Shown here piece by piece: positions 26,804 to 36,549 of a DNA stretch of 64,000 nt. A program made the position numbers and the translations under genes. The notes beneath the pieces are model-generated. The model was given only the letters and a program-made list of their open reading frames with translations, did no database searches and was not told the DNA's origin. Numbering within the stretch: position 1 is the first letter of the stretch; each line of letters begins with the position of its first letter. Origin of the DNA: Mesorhizobium sp. WSM4904 (GTDB lineage: Bacteria; Pseudomonadota; Alphaproteobacteria; Rhizobiales; Rhizobiaceae); the NCBI RefSeq assembly GCF_029674545.1, contig NZ_CP121354.1, forward strand, positions 1,426,001 through 1,490,000, read 5' to 3'.

Positions 26804-29800
26804 TTAGAAACGGACGCCGAGCTTGGCGCTGAACCCGTGTGTCTGGGCATCCGAGGCGATCTGTCCCTGATAGGCGATGCCGAACGTCGCGTTCTCGGTG
26901 ATGTTTACGTCAAGCCCAGCTTCGAGCAGAGCTGCGTTCTTTGCGATCGGCACGCCCTTGATGGCGAAGGAGGAACCGCCAGCAAAGGCAAGAGCGGTAT
27001 CCGGCCTGACGTCGCCGAAGGCGTGGCGCCAGCCAAGACCGCCGCGCGCGGTAGCAGTCACGGTGCCGAGGGTCAGTACCGTCGACGCACGCAGACCTAG
27101 CGTGGTAAACGCCGTGTCGCTCGAGCGATCCCCGCTCGACAAGGCGGCTGCGCCGCCATTCTCGGTGAAGCCATCGGCGTCAAAATTCACATAAGCGAGA
27201 TTAGCGTAGGGCTCGAAGGAAGCCGAAGCCGTATTGATACGGTAGCCGAGCTCGCCAAAGGCCTGGAACGTGCCGGCGTCGTAATCGGCCGAAAGGCTGT
27301 CGGCGAAGCCTGGAAAGACCACGGACCTGCCGGTCTCGATGCTGTGCCAGGTATAGGCAAGGCCGGAACGAAAACCGAGATTGCCGTTCTGCGTGCCGGC
27401 AAAAAGACCGAGATGGTAATTCTCGCTCGAGCCCGACGACGCGCGATCGTCCGCCTCCAAGGAGGTATGGCTGTAGCCGCTGATGAGGCCGAGCCGCCAG
27501 CTTTCGCCGACAGCCGCGTCACCGCCAGCCAGAAAGCCGCCTGTCGAGTGATCGAGACCGGCGGCATTGCCGTCGCTGTCGAGATGACCCCAGGCGCCGA
27601 AGCCACGGCCCCATACGGCGAAATTCTCACTCGTTGCCGGGGCCAGTTCCAGACCACCCAGCCCATAAGTCATCACCGGAACGCTGGAGGCACCGACGCC
27701 GTCGAACGCCGCACGGATCCGTTCGCTCGCGGCATCGCGTACAGAATGACTGTCCTCGATGAGGCCGCTATGAATGGAAGCATGAACCTCGCCTGATAGC
27801 ATATCGAAAGCGTTGCGGGCTTCCGGCGCCGTCAGGAACAGGATGTTGTCCTGGATCGGATTACCGCTTCCAAGCGCCTGAGCCGCTGCGGCGACCGAGC
27901 GTTGATTGAAGGTGCTGGCTACATCGGCAAACGCCGTCGATGTGCGGCTGATATCGAGATAGACATTGTTGGCATCGTAGACGAGCTGGAAATCGACGAA
28001 GGGCGTCGCGTCTGTCGCCAGAGCCCCCGTCAGCCCGCCATAGGTGCCGCTTACGCCGCCTGCTGCGGAGAGCAGAGTATATCGGGCATCGACCGATAGC
28101 GTTCCCTGCCGCAGCAGCTCGATCTGCGCGCCGCTGTCGATCGCCGCTGCTCCGCCAACATCGATGAGATCGGACGACCTTGCGAGGTCGACCTGATAGA
28201 TCGATCCGGACTGCTGCGCGAAATCGCCCGTGACAGTCAGTGTGGTGACGATCCTGCTCGGATCGGTCGCACTGCCAGGAGCGACCGTGCCGCCCTCGGA
28301 AATGGTGACCGCACCGTAGGTGCCGCCGCCTGCGACGACACCGCCGCTGTTTGCGATAGCCGTGCCCCCGATCTGCCCGTCATTCCCGAGAAAGCCGGAC
28401 GTGGTCGCATCATGGGAAAGCACACCTGTATCGGCAAGCAGCAATCCCGCGCCGGAACCGACCGTCGTCATGCCGGAAAAATTGTTCTTTCCGCTCAGCG
28501 TTTGCACGCCACCGGCAACGAATAGTTTGCCGCCCATATTATTGTTATCAACGTCGAGGTCGTTGATGCTGCCGGCGAACGTGTCGTTCGAATCCGTTAG
28601 CACCAGGGTACGCTTGCCCAGTTCGACCGTTCCGCTGCCACTCAGGCTACGAATACGGGCATCGTTGTAGGCGTCGGAGATTCCCCAATAGTCGCTGCCA
28701 TTTCCATGTTCGGAGATATCGAACGTGCCGTCTGCAACGACTTTCGCTGACCGTTGGATGTTGCCGAGCCCCGCAAGCGAGAGATAGGCATCCTGAGCAA
28801 TATTCGTCTCGCCGGTGTAGGTGTTGACATTCGTCATCCGGACCACCGTCTTTGTATCAAGCGTCAGCGATCCGGAGCCGGAGACGACACCCGCTATGCC
28901 GAACCCGCCCTCATTCCCCATGCTCGTCGTGATCCTGCTCAGACCGGTCCCTTCGGGTGCGGATGAATCGGTAGAGAAGTTGCTGGCAGTGACGAAATGT
29001 GACGTATAAGCGGTATACTTCTTCTCCAGATCGAAAATGACCGATCTGTTTTTGAAGAAGTCAAGACCGGCAACAAAACTGGTCTGGTCATTGGGTTGTT
29101 CCGTCGTGCCGCTGGTGTAGGTGAAGTCGATATTGTCCAGCCTTACCGGATCGCCATCCGTTCCTGCGATTGTAACGCTCGGGATGTTGCCCGATGCGCT
29201 TACGATCTCGCGTTGCTCATTTCTCCGAACATTTTTAAGTTTGACGCCCGCATCCTGAAATTGCTTCAGCATCGCATCACTGATCTCCAGACTGCCACCG
29301 CCCGGTGTGCCGGTGTCGAGCAATACCGCGGTCTTGTTGGGGTCGGTGATTGGTGGGGCTCCATCCTTAACCGTGTACTGCAGATTGTAGCTGCCTTCGT
29401 ATTCGGTCGAGGCATTGGCGCCAGAGCCAGGAAAATTCTGATAAGAATCCTGATCTTTTTCCTCGGGTTCTCCCCATGGCATGGCATTAGTATATTGGGC
29501 CCGGAGGCTTGGATTGAGGTTGACAATCGTGCAGGGGGAACAGCCAGGCGTTTGGTCGCTCTCGGAATCCGGATTCACATTGGCGGAGACCACGTAGCCA
29601 GACCTGGTGACACTGCCCATCATGCCCCAGACACTTGTCTTGCCAAGAAAATCGCCGGCCCCGAATGTACCTGCGAAATCGCCGCCTTCGTCTGCCATCT
29701 TGCCAGCGGTCATTTTCGCCCGCTGCTCCTTATCGGCGTGATAAGGTTCTTGGAGATCCTGACCATACATATCTTTAAGTCCATCCGTCACGGATCCCGG

Positions 29801-30337
29801 CGTGCACTTAAGATTGTTGTCCTTGCAATACGCATGGGTATAGACAAAATCGAGAATGCGAGCAGCCCGGTATTTCTTATCGCTTACAGACGGCCCGTCG
29901 ATTGTTATCTTTTGATCTGGATCGACATATGTAAATTTATCAATTTCCACGTTCTGAAGCTTATTACCATACGTTCCGTCCCCGTACGTATATACGTAAG
30001 GCGTGTCGGCAATCGGGCGGACCCCGGTCACCTCTGACCCGATCTGCGTGTTGAGCTGGTCCGAGCCCGTGTCGAATACGTATCGCTGCGCGTTGCCATT
30101 GTTGATCTTGGCCCAGATGCCCAGGCGGTCATGGCCTTCCCCGACATACTCCAGCGGGATCGAAATCGGGTCGTCGGCCAACGCTTCTCCAGTTGGAAAT
30201 GCTACCAGACCCACCCCGAGAGACACAGCCGGCAGGAATACCGTCGTCATCGCGGTGGTTGCCGCCAGAAAGTTCTTTGTCCTGAAACAAGCCTGCATAC
30301 CTGGTCCTCGAAAAAGTCTCGCAAACTGATTGTTCAT
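26804..30337 (-). CDS. autotransporter with a pepsin-like aspartic protease passenger
   Basis: A 1177-residue secreted protein. Residues 1-54 form an extended signal peptide ending GEALA. The passenger (about 58-450) has the marks of a bilobal A1 protease: DTGS at 89-92, a flap-like YGDGTYG at 118-124, a second DTGT at 341-344, and AGLDFFKNRSVIFDL at 423-437, like the closing strands of pepsin. Then follow autotransporter beta-helix repeats (about 460-830, with TYTGETNIAQDAYLSLAG and GKNNFSGMTTVGSGAGLLLA) and a C-terminal beta-barrel (about 900-1177) ending in GVRF. An AGGAGG site precedes the ATG. A response-regulator box lies 49 bases upstream. Substrate and whether the passenger is released are unknown. 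Confidence 0.85.
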   Translation of the reverse strand: MNNQFARLFRGPGMQACFRTKNFLAATTAMTTVFLPAVSLGVGLVAFPTGEALADDPISIPLEYVGEGHDRLGIWAKINNGNAQRYVFDTGSDQLNTQIGSEVTGVRPIADTPYVYTYGDGTYGNKLQNVEIDKFTYVDPDQKITIDGPSVSDKKYRAARILDFVYTHAYCKDNNLKCTPGSVTDGLKDMYGQDLQEPYHADKEQRAKMTAGKMADEGGDFAGTFGAGDFLGKTSVWGMMGSVTRSGYVVSANVNPDSESDQTPGCSPCTIVNLNPSLRAQYTNAMPWGEPEEKDQDSYQNFPGSGANASTEYEGSYNLQYTVKDGAPPITDPNKTAVLLDTGTPGGGSLEISDAMLKQFQDAGVKLKNVRRNEQREIVSASGNIPSVTIAGTDGDPVRLDNIDFTYTSGTTEQPNDQTSFVAGLDFFKNRSVIFDLEKKYTAYTSHFVTASNFSTDSSAPEGTGLSRITTSMGNEGGFGIAGVVSGSGSLTLDTKTVVRMTNVNTYTGETNIAQDAYLSLAGLGNIQRSAKVVADGTFDISEHGNGSDYWGISDAYNDARIRSLSGSGTVELGKRTLVLTDSNDTFAGSINDLDVDNNNMGGKLFVAGGVQTLSGKNNFSGMTTVGSGAGLLLADTGVLSHDATTSGFLGNDGQIGGTAIANSGGVVAGGGTYGAVTISEGGTVAPGSATDPSRIVTTLTVTGDFAQQSGSIYQVDLARSSDLIDVGGAAAIDSGAQIELLRQGTLSVDARYTLLSAAGGVSGTYGGLTGALATDATPFVDFQLVYDANNVYLDISRTSTAFADVASTFNQRSVAAAAQALGSGNPIQDNILFLTAPEARNAFDMLSGEVHASIHSGLIEDSHSVRDAASERIRAAFDGVGASSVPVMTYGLGGLELAPATSENFAVWGRGFGAWGHLDSDGNAAGLDHSTGGFLAGGDAAVGESWRLGLISGYSHTSLEADDRASSGSSENYHLGLFAGTQNGNLGFRSGLAYTWHSIETGRSVVFPGFADSLSADYDAGTFQAFGELGYRINTASASFEPYANLAYVNFDADGFTENGGAAALSSGDRSSDTAFTTLGLRASTVLTLGTVTATARGGLGWRHAFGDVRPDTALAFAGGSSFAIKGVPIAKNAALLEAGLDVNITENATFGIAYQGQIASDAQTHGFSAKLGVRF

Positions 30338-30372
30338 TGGAACGGCCTCCTGAATTGTTTAACGAGACCCTT

Positions 30373-30625
30373 TATGGCGGCCCTGGCTGACAACAGCCTG
30401 AAAGCTGCAAGCGGCCTGCGAGAATGGGGCGATCCTGAATGACGACAGGTGCTGTCAACAATGGATGAGTGCTCGGCCTGAAAGCTGAGCACGCTTTATG
30501 CTCAGGCTGCTGACAAGGCCAAAGCAGCGTAAGTGCGGAGTGAAATCCAAGGTCCACATGGGTCGTCGCGCTTCCCGTGCGCCTGGGAAGGCGCCGGCCC
30601 GGCCAAGCTTTCCCAGATCGTCCGG
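30373..30625. repeat. inverted repeat B, copy 1 (autotransporter promoter region)
   Basis: This stretch recurs inverted at about 50970-51235, including the operator, the CATAAAGGGTCTCGTT leader and the tract with CTTTGGCCTTGTCAGCAGCC. Here it is the working promoter of the autotransporter. Confidence 0.8.
30386..30404 (-). promoter_or_regulatory. QseB/OmpR-type operator before the autotransporter
   Basis: Minus-strand CTTTCAGGCTGTTGTCAGC, differing in one base from the box before the lipoprotein gene beside the two-component system. The half-sites TTTCAG and TGTCAG are 11 bases apart. It ends 49 bases before the start codon. Confidence 0.7.
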
Positions 30626-30945
30626 ATGGCGCACAAGATACCGGTTCAGGTCGATCGAGATGGAGGCCGAGGCGTATGCCAAGGCGGTCGACTGCCTGAC
30701 GAAAGATCAGAATGCGTCGCTGGCGCTCTACGATTTCCGCCGGCAGCGAGCTCAGCTCCTGCCGGGCATCCGTGTTTACTGGCGACGAGACACAAGATGT
30801 GCCCAAATTGCCACCAGACCGTCACCTGCGATGAGTTTCGGCAACTGATTTTGTCCTTTCAATCGTCGCCACTTCCTGGCCGCGGCCAACATGGGCCACT
30901 CGAAGGCAGCAGACTGGCGGCTATATGGACGGGCTGTGAGCCCGC
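30626..30945. pseudogene. IS256-type transposase scraps
   Basis: On the + strand it reads IEMEAEAYAKAVDCLTKDQNASLALYDF (about 30654-30740), and 30826-30893 is the same DNA as 43044-43110, inside the internally deleted IS256 transposase at 42987-43442. These are broken pieces with no functional gene. Confidence 0.7.
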
Positions 30946-30949
30946 ACCG

Positions 30950-31074
30950 GAGACATTGGCGAAATCTACGATCTCTATAGCAACGTCAAGGAGAAGCGCG
31001 AGGTGTTGCAGATGTGGTCAAATCACATCGAATGGCTGATCAAGCAGGCTGCGGATGACGCTCTGGCGGCGTAG
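30950..31074 (+). pseudogene. integrase C-terminal fragment
   Basis: The frame spells GEIYDLYSNVKEKREVLQMW then SNHIEWLIKQAADDALAA and stops. The same tail ends the integrase relic at 41978-42930. It was copied together with the M41-like gene that it overlaps in convergent direction. Confidence 0.8.
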
Positions 31075-31672
31075 CTGCTGGCATGGGCGGAAGATGCGGC
31101 GCAACAATCGTCAGAGCCTCATCGAATTGGAGATCATGCTTGACCAGCAAATGCGCGGCCAATGCTTCGATGGCTGACCAGTGATCGAGTACTAGCCGGG
31201 CCGTGCGATCTTCGATCCGCCTCCAACGGGGGCGGCGCGGCATCAGGAACCGCAACTCACCATAGATTCGCTTGGCATCCGCGTAGTCGCTGCTCCCCTC
31301 ATTCCCATCGGACGCATTCATCGCCATATCGCGCGGGTCCAGATAGCCTTCGAATGCGGATTCTGCAAAAGGACCTGCCAGACACGCAACTATCTCTTGG
31401 ATCGCTTCATCGCGTTGGAAATGTCGATCCATATCGTTCTCGAAAATCGGCTTTAGCTCCGAGGTGAATCCTTGCGCTGAATAGAAAACCGTGCCTTCGA
31501 CAAAACCACCGCACTCTCCGTCACCGGCGTCGGGGTAAATACTAACACTTGAGAAAGCAGGGAGTTCACGGTCGTCGTCGAACATCTGACGGTGCAAAAC
31601 GATGGCGGCCACCGCGTGCCCGGCTTCGTGATGCGCCACAGACGGGAGAAGATATTGGGAGGCTACATTCAT
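31040..31672 (-). CDS. stand-alone M41-like zinc peptidase, copy 1
   Basis: A 210-residue protein with the zinc motif HEAGH (H15, E16, H19) and a later SSDYADAKRIYGEL that matches the FtsH-type third zinc-ligand region. It has no AAA ATPase domain and no membrane segment, so it is a lone M41-type peptidase domain. A near-identical inverted copy is at 41383-42012. Here the ATG overlaps the stop of the S9 fragment (31669), so a transcript from the NifA/sigma-54 promoter at 32098 would reach it through that fragment. The substrate is unknown; peptidase activity is predicted from the motif only. Confidence 0.75.
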   Translation of the reverse strand: MNVASQYLLPSVAHHEAGHAVAAIVLHRQMFDDDRELPAFSSVSIYPDAGDGECGGFVEGTVFYSAQGFTSELKPIFENDMDRHFQRDEAIQEIVACLAGPFAESAFEGYLDPRDMAMNASDGNEGSSDYADAKRIYGELRFLMPRRPRWRRIEDRTARLVLDHWSAIEALAAHLLVKHDLQFDEALTIVAPHLPPMPAATPPERHPQPA

Positions 31673-31947
31673 GCGGTGCGGCTCTCAGATCTAGTTTCCA
31701 TCCAAGCCCTGATATCGGATTCAAGCCATGCGACTCGGCCGGGGGAGATGCGACGCCGCTTAGGGAACAGGCCTGCCTTCAGAGTCGCGCGGTCGCGCTC
31801 GAACTGCGTTCCACTGAAGTGCTTCAGGGTCTTTGCCGACTGGCCGGCGGCCCAGGCAAGTGCCCGCTCGCCTTCCACATCTTCAAGCCAAAGATAGAGA
31901 TCGTCGTCGGGAGCATCCAGCGTTGGACGGACATCAAATGCGTTCAT
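31669..31947 (-). pseudogene. S9 peptidase N-terminal fragment
   Basis: It starts with the same residues as the gene at 22428-24590 (MNAFDVRPTLDAPDDD, WLEDVEGERALAWAAGQSA) and matches over about 57 codons, then runs into unrelated sequence to a stop at 31669. It cannot be an enzyme. It keeps the upstream NifA/sigma-54 promoter and may now act as a leader for the M41-like gene. Confidence 0.85.
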
Positions 31948-32097
31948 GTCCGGACAGCCTTCAGAAAGAAGGGATAGAGGCTTCCGTTTGATCGGGAACG
32001 CTTAGTGTTGGTAGCGGCGCCCACATGTTCGAAAAGCGTGATCATTGATGAGTTCTTCCAGTCGGTGCGGCATCGCAGTGCTTTTGCGCATAGGACC

Positions 32098-32112
32098 GCA
32101 ATTGTCGTGCCA
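32098..32112 (-). promoter_or_regulatory. sigma-54 (-24/-12) promoter, copy 2
   Basis: Minus-strand TGGCACGACAATTGC, an exact match to TGGCAC-N5-TTGC, before the S9 fragment and the M41-like gene. Confidence 0.72.
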
Positions 32113-32158
32113 ACTGGGAAAATCGTTTCGGAACAACGTGATCGCTCTGGCAGCGTTG

Positions 32159-32174
32159 TGTCAGATGTCCGACA
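32159..32174 (-). promoter_or_regulatory. NifA upstream activator sequence, copy 2
   Basis: TGTCAGATGTCCGACA fits TGT-N10-ACA, 47 bases upstream of the -24 box, as in copy 1 at 24802. Confidence 0.68.
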
Positions 32175-32242
32175 TCGTCGAGAATCCGACAACGAGTGCT
32201 CCTCCTAATCACCGGATCAACCTCCGGCGCCAGTCGGTGACA

Positions 32243-32922
32243 CCGCATTCCTCTGTCTTTCCAGGAGACGGCGTGGACATCAATGCCGTTCCTCACCGAA
32301 CCCGCCTCCTAGCCCTTCGCCCATACGTCACGGCCGCCCCCCGGTTTGGCTTCAACCTGAAGGATTACGGCGTCCTCTTCGCAGAGAAGATCGGGTTGTT
32401 CGTGGCGCGCGCAGCGGAGCCCAAGGAGCTTTTCTGGGTTGCGGATACTGGCATGTCGATATTACGACCGTGTGTCCTTCGACAAGCTTGGTGGCTTCTT
32501 CAACCAGAATCTCGCCGCGGAGATCGAATCGTTATCTGCGCCGCAAAGTGCGGCCGGTGAGCGGCGTGGCCCTGCGTTCCAGTTGGCCACGGTCCTCGCT
32601 GGGACGAGCAAGTAAATGGCTTGCGCAGCAACGGTGCGATCACACCTGGAGCACGGCGTCATCAGGAAAGCGCCATCCTTGTGCGCCCACGACACCCTGG
32701 TCGCCATCGGCCGCATCGCGGGGGGGCACTGTGGGCGATAACCATTCATTGATCTGGGCGATTGAGGGTTCTGCCGGGGCGCTATTGCTGCTCGGTAGGG
32801 CTGCGGGCTGGCGAGTCTACCAAGGCGAGCAACGACAGGCGAGACGGCAGACATTACGTGACGGAACTTGATATTGCAGTGCAGCAAGCGTAGAGCACCG
32901 CGCGCTTATCGGAGTGTCGTCC
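32243..32922. other. stretch with a broken unknown gene
   Basis: The + strand spells RPYVTAAPRFGFNLKDYGVL then FAEKIGLFVARAAEPKELFW, and after a frameshift YYDRVSFDKLGGFFNQNLAA, ending in a stop near 32612. The family is not recognised. 32613-32910 shows nothing protein-like. Confidence 0.4.
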
Positions 32923-34854
32923 ATGGCCCTTACCAATGCTGGTAACGAGGCAGAACCTGTCGAACAATCGAGCCATTCTGAGGTCGAGCAGCACAGCACC
33001 AAGGCGCTGATGTTGGGCGCACTAGGTGTCGTTTATGGCGATATAGGCACCAGCCCGATCTATGCATTTCGCGAGGCGTTGCATGCATCAGCGGGTGGCA
33101 ACGTCGCCAGCCGTGGCGACATCCTCGGCGTACTCTCGCTGATCATCTGGTCCCTGACGATCACCGTGACGATCAAATACATCATGTTCGTGCTCCGCGC
33201 CGACAATCGAGGCGAGGGCGGAGTGCTGTCGCTTATGGCGCTGGCGCGCAACAGTTTCCCGACCTGCTCTGCGGTGATCCTCGGCATCGGCATCGGCATC
33301 GGCATCGTCGGCGCGGCGCTTTTTTTTGGCGACGCCGTCATTACGCCGGCAATCTCGGTACTGTCGGCGGTCGAAGGTATGAATGTCGTCACGCCGACGT
33401 TCCAGCCCTATGTGGTGCCGCTGACACTGGCCATCCTGGCGATCGTGTTTGCGGTACAGCGGTTTGGCACCGGCGGCGTAGGATTGGTGTTCGGACCCGT
33501 TACCGCGCTGTGGTTCCTGGCCATCGGCCTTTCCGGGCTCAACCACATCATGGACGACCCGGAAATCCTGCTGGCAATCAGCCCGCATTACATCGTGTCG
33601 TTCCTGGTCAACTCGCCTGACGTCGCCTTCGTTACGGTTGGTGCAGTCTTCCTCGCCGTCACCGGAGCCGAGGCGCTCTACGCCGACCTCGGCCATTTCG
33701 GCCGCAAGCCGATCGTGCTCGCCTGGCTGGCGATCGTGTTCCCTTGTCTGTTGCTCAATTATGTCGGGCAAGGCGCCTTCGTGCTGGCAAATGGCGGCGT
33801 TGTCGGTCATCCGTTCTTCGAGATGAACCAGGGCTGGACGCTTATTCCGATGGTCGTGCTTGCCACGGCGGCGACCGTGATCGCCTGCCAGGCGGTGATC
33901 TCCGGCGCCTTTTCGCTGACCAGGCAAGCGGTACAGCTCAACATGCTGCCGCGTTTCGTCATCCAGCACACGTCGGAAAAACAGTCGGGCCAGATCTATC
34001 TGCCGCGCATCAACCTGATGCTGGCGCTGGTGGTGATGCTGCTGGTGGTCGGCTTCGGCGAATCCAGCCGGCTGGCCTCGGCCTACGGTATTTCGGTGAC
34101 CGGCAATATGCTGGTGACGAACATACTGCTTTTTGTTGTGATGACGCGCATCTGGAAATGGCCGCTCGGCGTCGCGATAGCCTTAATGGCGGTGTTCGTC
34201 TTCATCGATACCGGCTTCTTTGCAGCTAACATCGTCAAGGTATTCGAAGGCGGCTGGGCCTCGCTTGCCATTGCCGCAGTGATCGTGATGACCATGTGGA
34301 CTTGGATAAGAGGCAGCAGGTATCTATTTGACAAGACGCGCAGGAACCAGATTCCGCTCGATTTCCTTGCGGGCAATCTGTTGAAGAAGAAACCGCAGCT
34401 GGTGTCCGGTACGGCCGTGTTCCTGACCAGCGATCCCGCCAGTGCGCCGACCGCGTTGATGCACAGCCTGAAGCACTACAAGGCGCTGCACGAACAGAAC
34501 GTCATCCTCTCTGTGGTGACGGCGCAGCAGCCCGTGGTGCCCGACAGCGAGCGGATCAAGATGGAAACGATCAATGAGCTGTTCATGCGGGTGACACTGA
34601 CCTTCGGCTACATGGAACAGCCTAACATCCCGCGTGCGCTGGCGATCTGCCGCAAGCAGGGTTGGAAGTTCGACATCATGACGACGTCCTTCTTCCTGTC
34701 GCGTCGCTCGCTCAAGGCGTCACCCAACTCCGGCATGCCGGTGTGGCAGGACAAGCTGTTCATCGGCTTGGCGCGCACGGCCGCCGACGCGACGGAGTAT
34801 TTCCAGATCCCGACCGGACGTGTGGTCGAGATCGGAACGCAAGTGGCCGTTTAG
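32923..34854 (+). CDS. kup: Kup-family low-affinity potassium transporter
   Basis: A 643-residue inner-membrane protein of the Kup/HAK/KT family that takes up potassium with protons. The signature [20 protein letters not shown] lies near residue 40, followed by about twelve membrane segments (for example [36 protein letters not shown]) and a soluble C-terminal domain from about residue 460. The ATG at 32923 has a GGAG site eight bases upstream; a GTG at 32914 is less likely. The gene is complete and monocistronic, with a three-fold GGCATC run in a membrane segment near 33283-33302. It sits between debris on both sides. Confidence 0.95.
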   Translation: MALTNAGNEAEPVEQSSHSEVEQHSTKALMLGALGVVYGDIGTSPIYAFREALHASAGGNVASRGDILGVLSLIIWSLTITVTIKYIMFVLRADNRGEGGVLSLMALARNSFPTCSAVILGIGIGIGIVGAALFFGDAVITPAISVLSAVEGMNVVTPTFQPYVVPLTLAILAIVFAVQRFGTGGVGLVFGPVTALWFLAIGLSGLNHIMDDPEILLAISPHYIVSFLVNSPDVAFVTVGAVFLAVTGAEALYADLGHFGRKPIVLAWLAIVFPCLLLNYVGQGAFVLANGGVVGHPFFEMNQGWTLIPMVVLATAATVIACQAVISGAFSLTRQAVQLNMLPRFVIQHTSEKQSGQIYLPRINLMLALVVMLLVVGFGESSRLASAYGISVTGNMLVTNILLFVVMTRIWKWPLGVAIALMAVFVFIDTGFFAANIVKVFEGGWASLAIAAVIVMTMWTWIRGSRYLFDKTRRNQIPLDFLAGNLLKKKPQLVSGTAVFLTSDPASAPTALMHSLKHYKALHEQNVILSVVTAQQPVVPDSERIKMETINELFMRVTLTFGYMEQPNIPRALAICRKQGWKFDIMTTSFFLSRRSLKASPNSGMPVWQDKLFIGLARTAADATEYFQIPTGRVVEIGTQVAV

Positions 34855-35149
34855 GTATGCCCGGTTAAGCAGAATCAATTGGCATTTCGCGAGCCGGTGA
34901 ATGCCTGACCGGGCGGAGGCCACGATGCTTGCGCCAAACTGGGGTCCGGTTCCAGGCCTGAAGCTTCCGGCCCCGAAAGCCGTCCTTTACGCCTGCGATC
35001 ATTTCCGTTCCGCATTGTCTTGCCGACCCACCAGTCGAGATGCGCTGAAACGACCTCGCCGGGCAGCAACTTATCATTTGAACCTAATCGATGTGCCGCA
35101 AGTCCGACCTTCATTCTTCAGTTCACAGGCTAGCGTTGCCAAAATCGGC
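34855..35149. other. stretch without a recognisable gene
   Basis: About 300 bases downstream of kup. Nothing protein-like and no clear terminator was seen. Confidence 0.4.
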
Positions 35150-35622
35150 GTGCCGCCTAACCGGCGCCGCACCGTGACCTGTCAGGATGCTATGCAGGCG
35201 CGAGGCAGAAGCTGGCTCGAGGCCGCCGGCCTGGTGCTGGTCCGGCAGCGGCCGGGCTCGGCCAAAGGCTTCATGTTCCTCTGGAGGATGAGACGGGTGC
35301 GGCAAACGTCGTCGTCTGGGTCAAGATCTCTCGAGAAATTCCGGCGCGTGCTTCTTGCTTCGGCCATGCTCGGCGTCCGCGGACGCATCCGACGGAAGAG
35401 GAGGTGGTGCACCTCGTCGCCCACGAGCTGACCGATCTGTCGGCCGGGCTGGCCAGCGTGGGAAACCGCAAGACGCCGTTTCCGTTGCCGCACGGCCGAG
35501 GGACGAGGCTCATCACGGCGGATCGGGCATCGATCCGCGCGGCATGCCGAAGGGGCGCGACATCGTCGATGCAGTATGACCATATCGACCCTATCAAGTT
35601 CAAGACGCGTAACTTCCGGTAG
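35150..35622 (+). pseudogene. error-prone DNA polymerase (DnaE2/ImuC) C-terminal remnant
   Basis: Frames on the + strand combine to LEAAGLVLVRQRPGSAKGFMFL, FEKFRRVLLASAMLGVRGRI, VVHLVAHELTDLSAGLASVG and FPLPHGRG, the last part of the DnaE2/ImuC polymerase, ending in FKTRNFR and a stop at 35620-35622. At least two frameshifts are present and the polymerase domain itself is missing. It is a relic of an SOS mutagenesis cassette. Confidence 0.75.
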
Positions 35623-35675
35623 CGCTTCCGGAGGCCACTTCAGCAGCATGTTGTGCACACTTTTGTCGGACCCTG

Positions 35676-35873
35676 TTAACTGCCGATTGGCAGCAGGTCA
35701 CCCCGTGCCGGATCCCAAATGTCGTCGCTCTCAAGCGCAACGACTGCCCGCACCCTTTTTAAGTCAGCGAGCACCTCCACCGCCGGACGCCGCCCCGTTT
35801 CCTGAGCCGCGGCGTAACGGGTGTATTTGTGACTGTCCGGCTCAAACCACTTCAACGATTCCAAAGTAGCCAT
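35676..35873 (-). CDS. small hypothetical protein
   Basis: A 65-residue frame starting MATLESLKWFEPDSHKYTRY and continuing through VEVLADLKRVRAVVALESDD. The composition looks like a real N-terminal domain, but no family is recognised and the end near 35676 may be a truncation. No good ribosome site was seen. Confidence 0.3.
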   Translation of the reverse strand: MATLESLKWFEPDSHKYTRYAAAQETGRRPAVEVLADLKRVRAVVALESDDIWDPARGDLLPIGS

Positions 35874-36029
35874 GGCATCGCCCTTGCGGCTGCGCGTGAT
35901 GCGAATGATCGTGATCCCATCCTAAGCGCTCGCGTCGAATGGAGACACGCTGCCAACGCTTCATCTGCTCTACCCCATCTTTGTTCCAAGGCGGTCGGAT
36001 CATCTCAATGAGCCCTGCCTCGGGGTGGC

Positions 36030-36470
36030 CAAAGCATGCATATTTATCGTTCGGCCCCGCATCGAATTATCATCTGCGATGTGGGACTCGATCTTGGGTT
36101 GGCGACGGCTTCGCTCCGGGAGTAGACGTCGGACCACTGATAAGTGCCGGACCTTCTCCACAATTTCTCGGCGGACTCATCGTGAACGCTCGATTGGACG
36201 TAAATGCGGTTCGCGGAAACGCAGGTCTGGCCGGCATTGCGGAACTTCGCCTGGACCGCACCGTCAACAGCACCGTCAATGTCGGCATCATCGAAGATGA
36301 TGAAAGGTGCATTGCCGCCGGTTTCAAGGCTGACCTTCTTGATCTGGTCAGAGCACTGACGCATCAGCAGCCGTCCGACCTCGTTCGAACCGGTAAAGCT
36401 GATCTTTGGAATTGGTGCAGAGTTCACGGCCCACGCGATCACCTTCGGACGCATAGATCAGGTTGACCAC
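36030..36470 (-). pseudogene. gabD-type dehydrogenase fragment (copy of 45536 gene)
   Basis: The minus strand reads [40 protein letters not shown] and [20 protein letters not shown], the middle of the dehydrogenase at 45536-46993, and breaks down on both sides by frameshift. The catalytic glutamate segment reads LETGG instead of LELGG. It is followed by a copy of the peptidase neighbour, so the locus at 45.9-49 kb was duplicated and decayed here. Confidence 0.88.
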
Positions 36471-36549
36471 GCCATCGGGAAAGCCGGCCTGATGGCGAGA
36501 GCAAACATTGCACCTAGCCACGCCACGATAAGATCGAGCGCGGCTTCGT

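Larger units (their letters stand above)
31780..32242. repeat. direct repeat A, copy 2
   Basis: Second copy of the unit at 24422-24884 with the same orientation and few substitutions. The promoter boxes are intact. Confidence 0.85.

Noticed and set aside
29096..30037. Long open frame on the + strand opposite the autotransporter gene
   Set aside because: It is antisense to a gene with clear domains and its translation has no family likeness.
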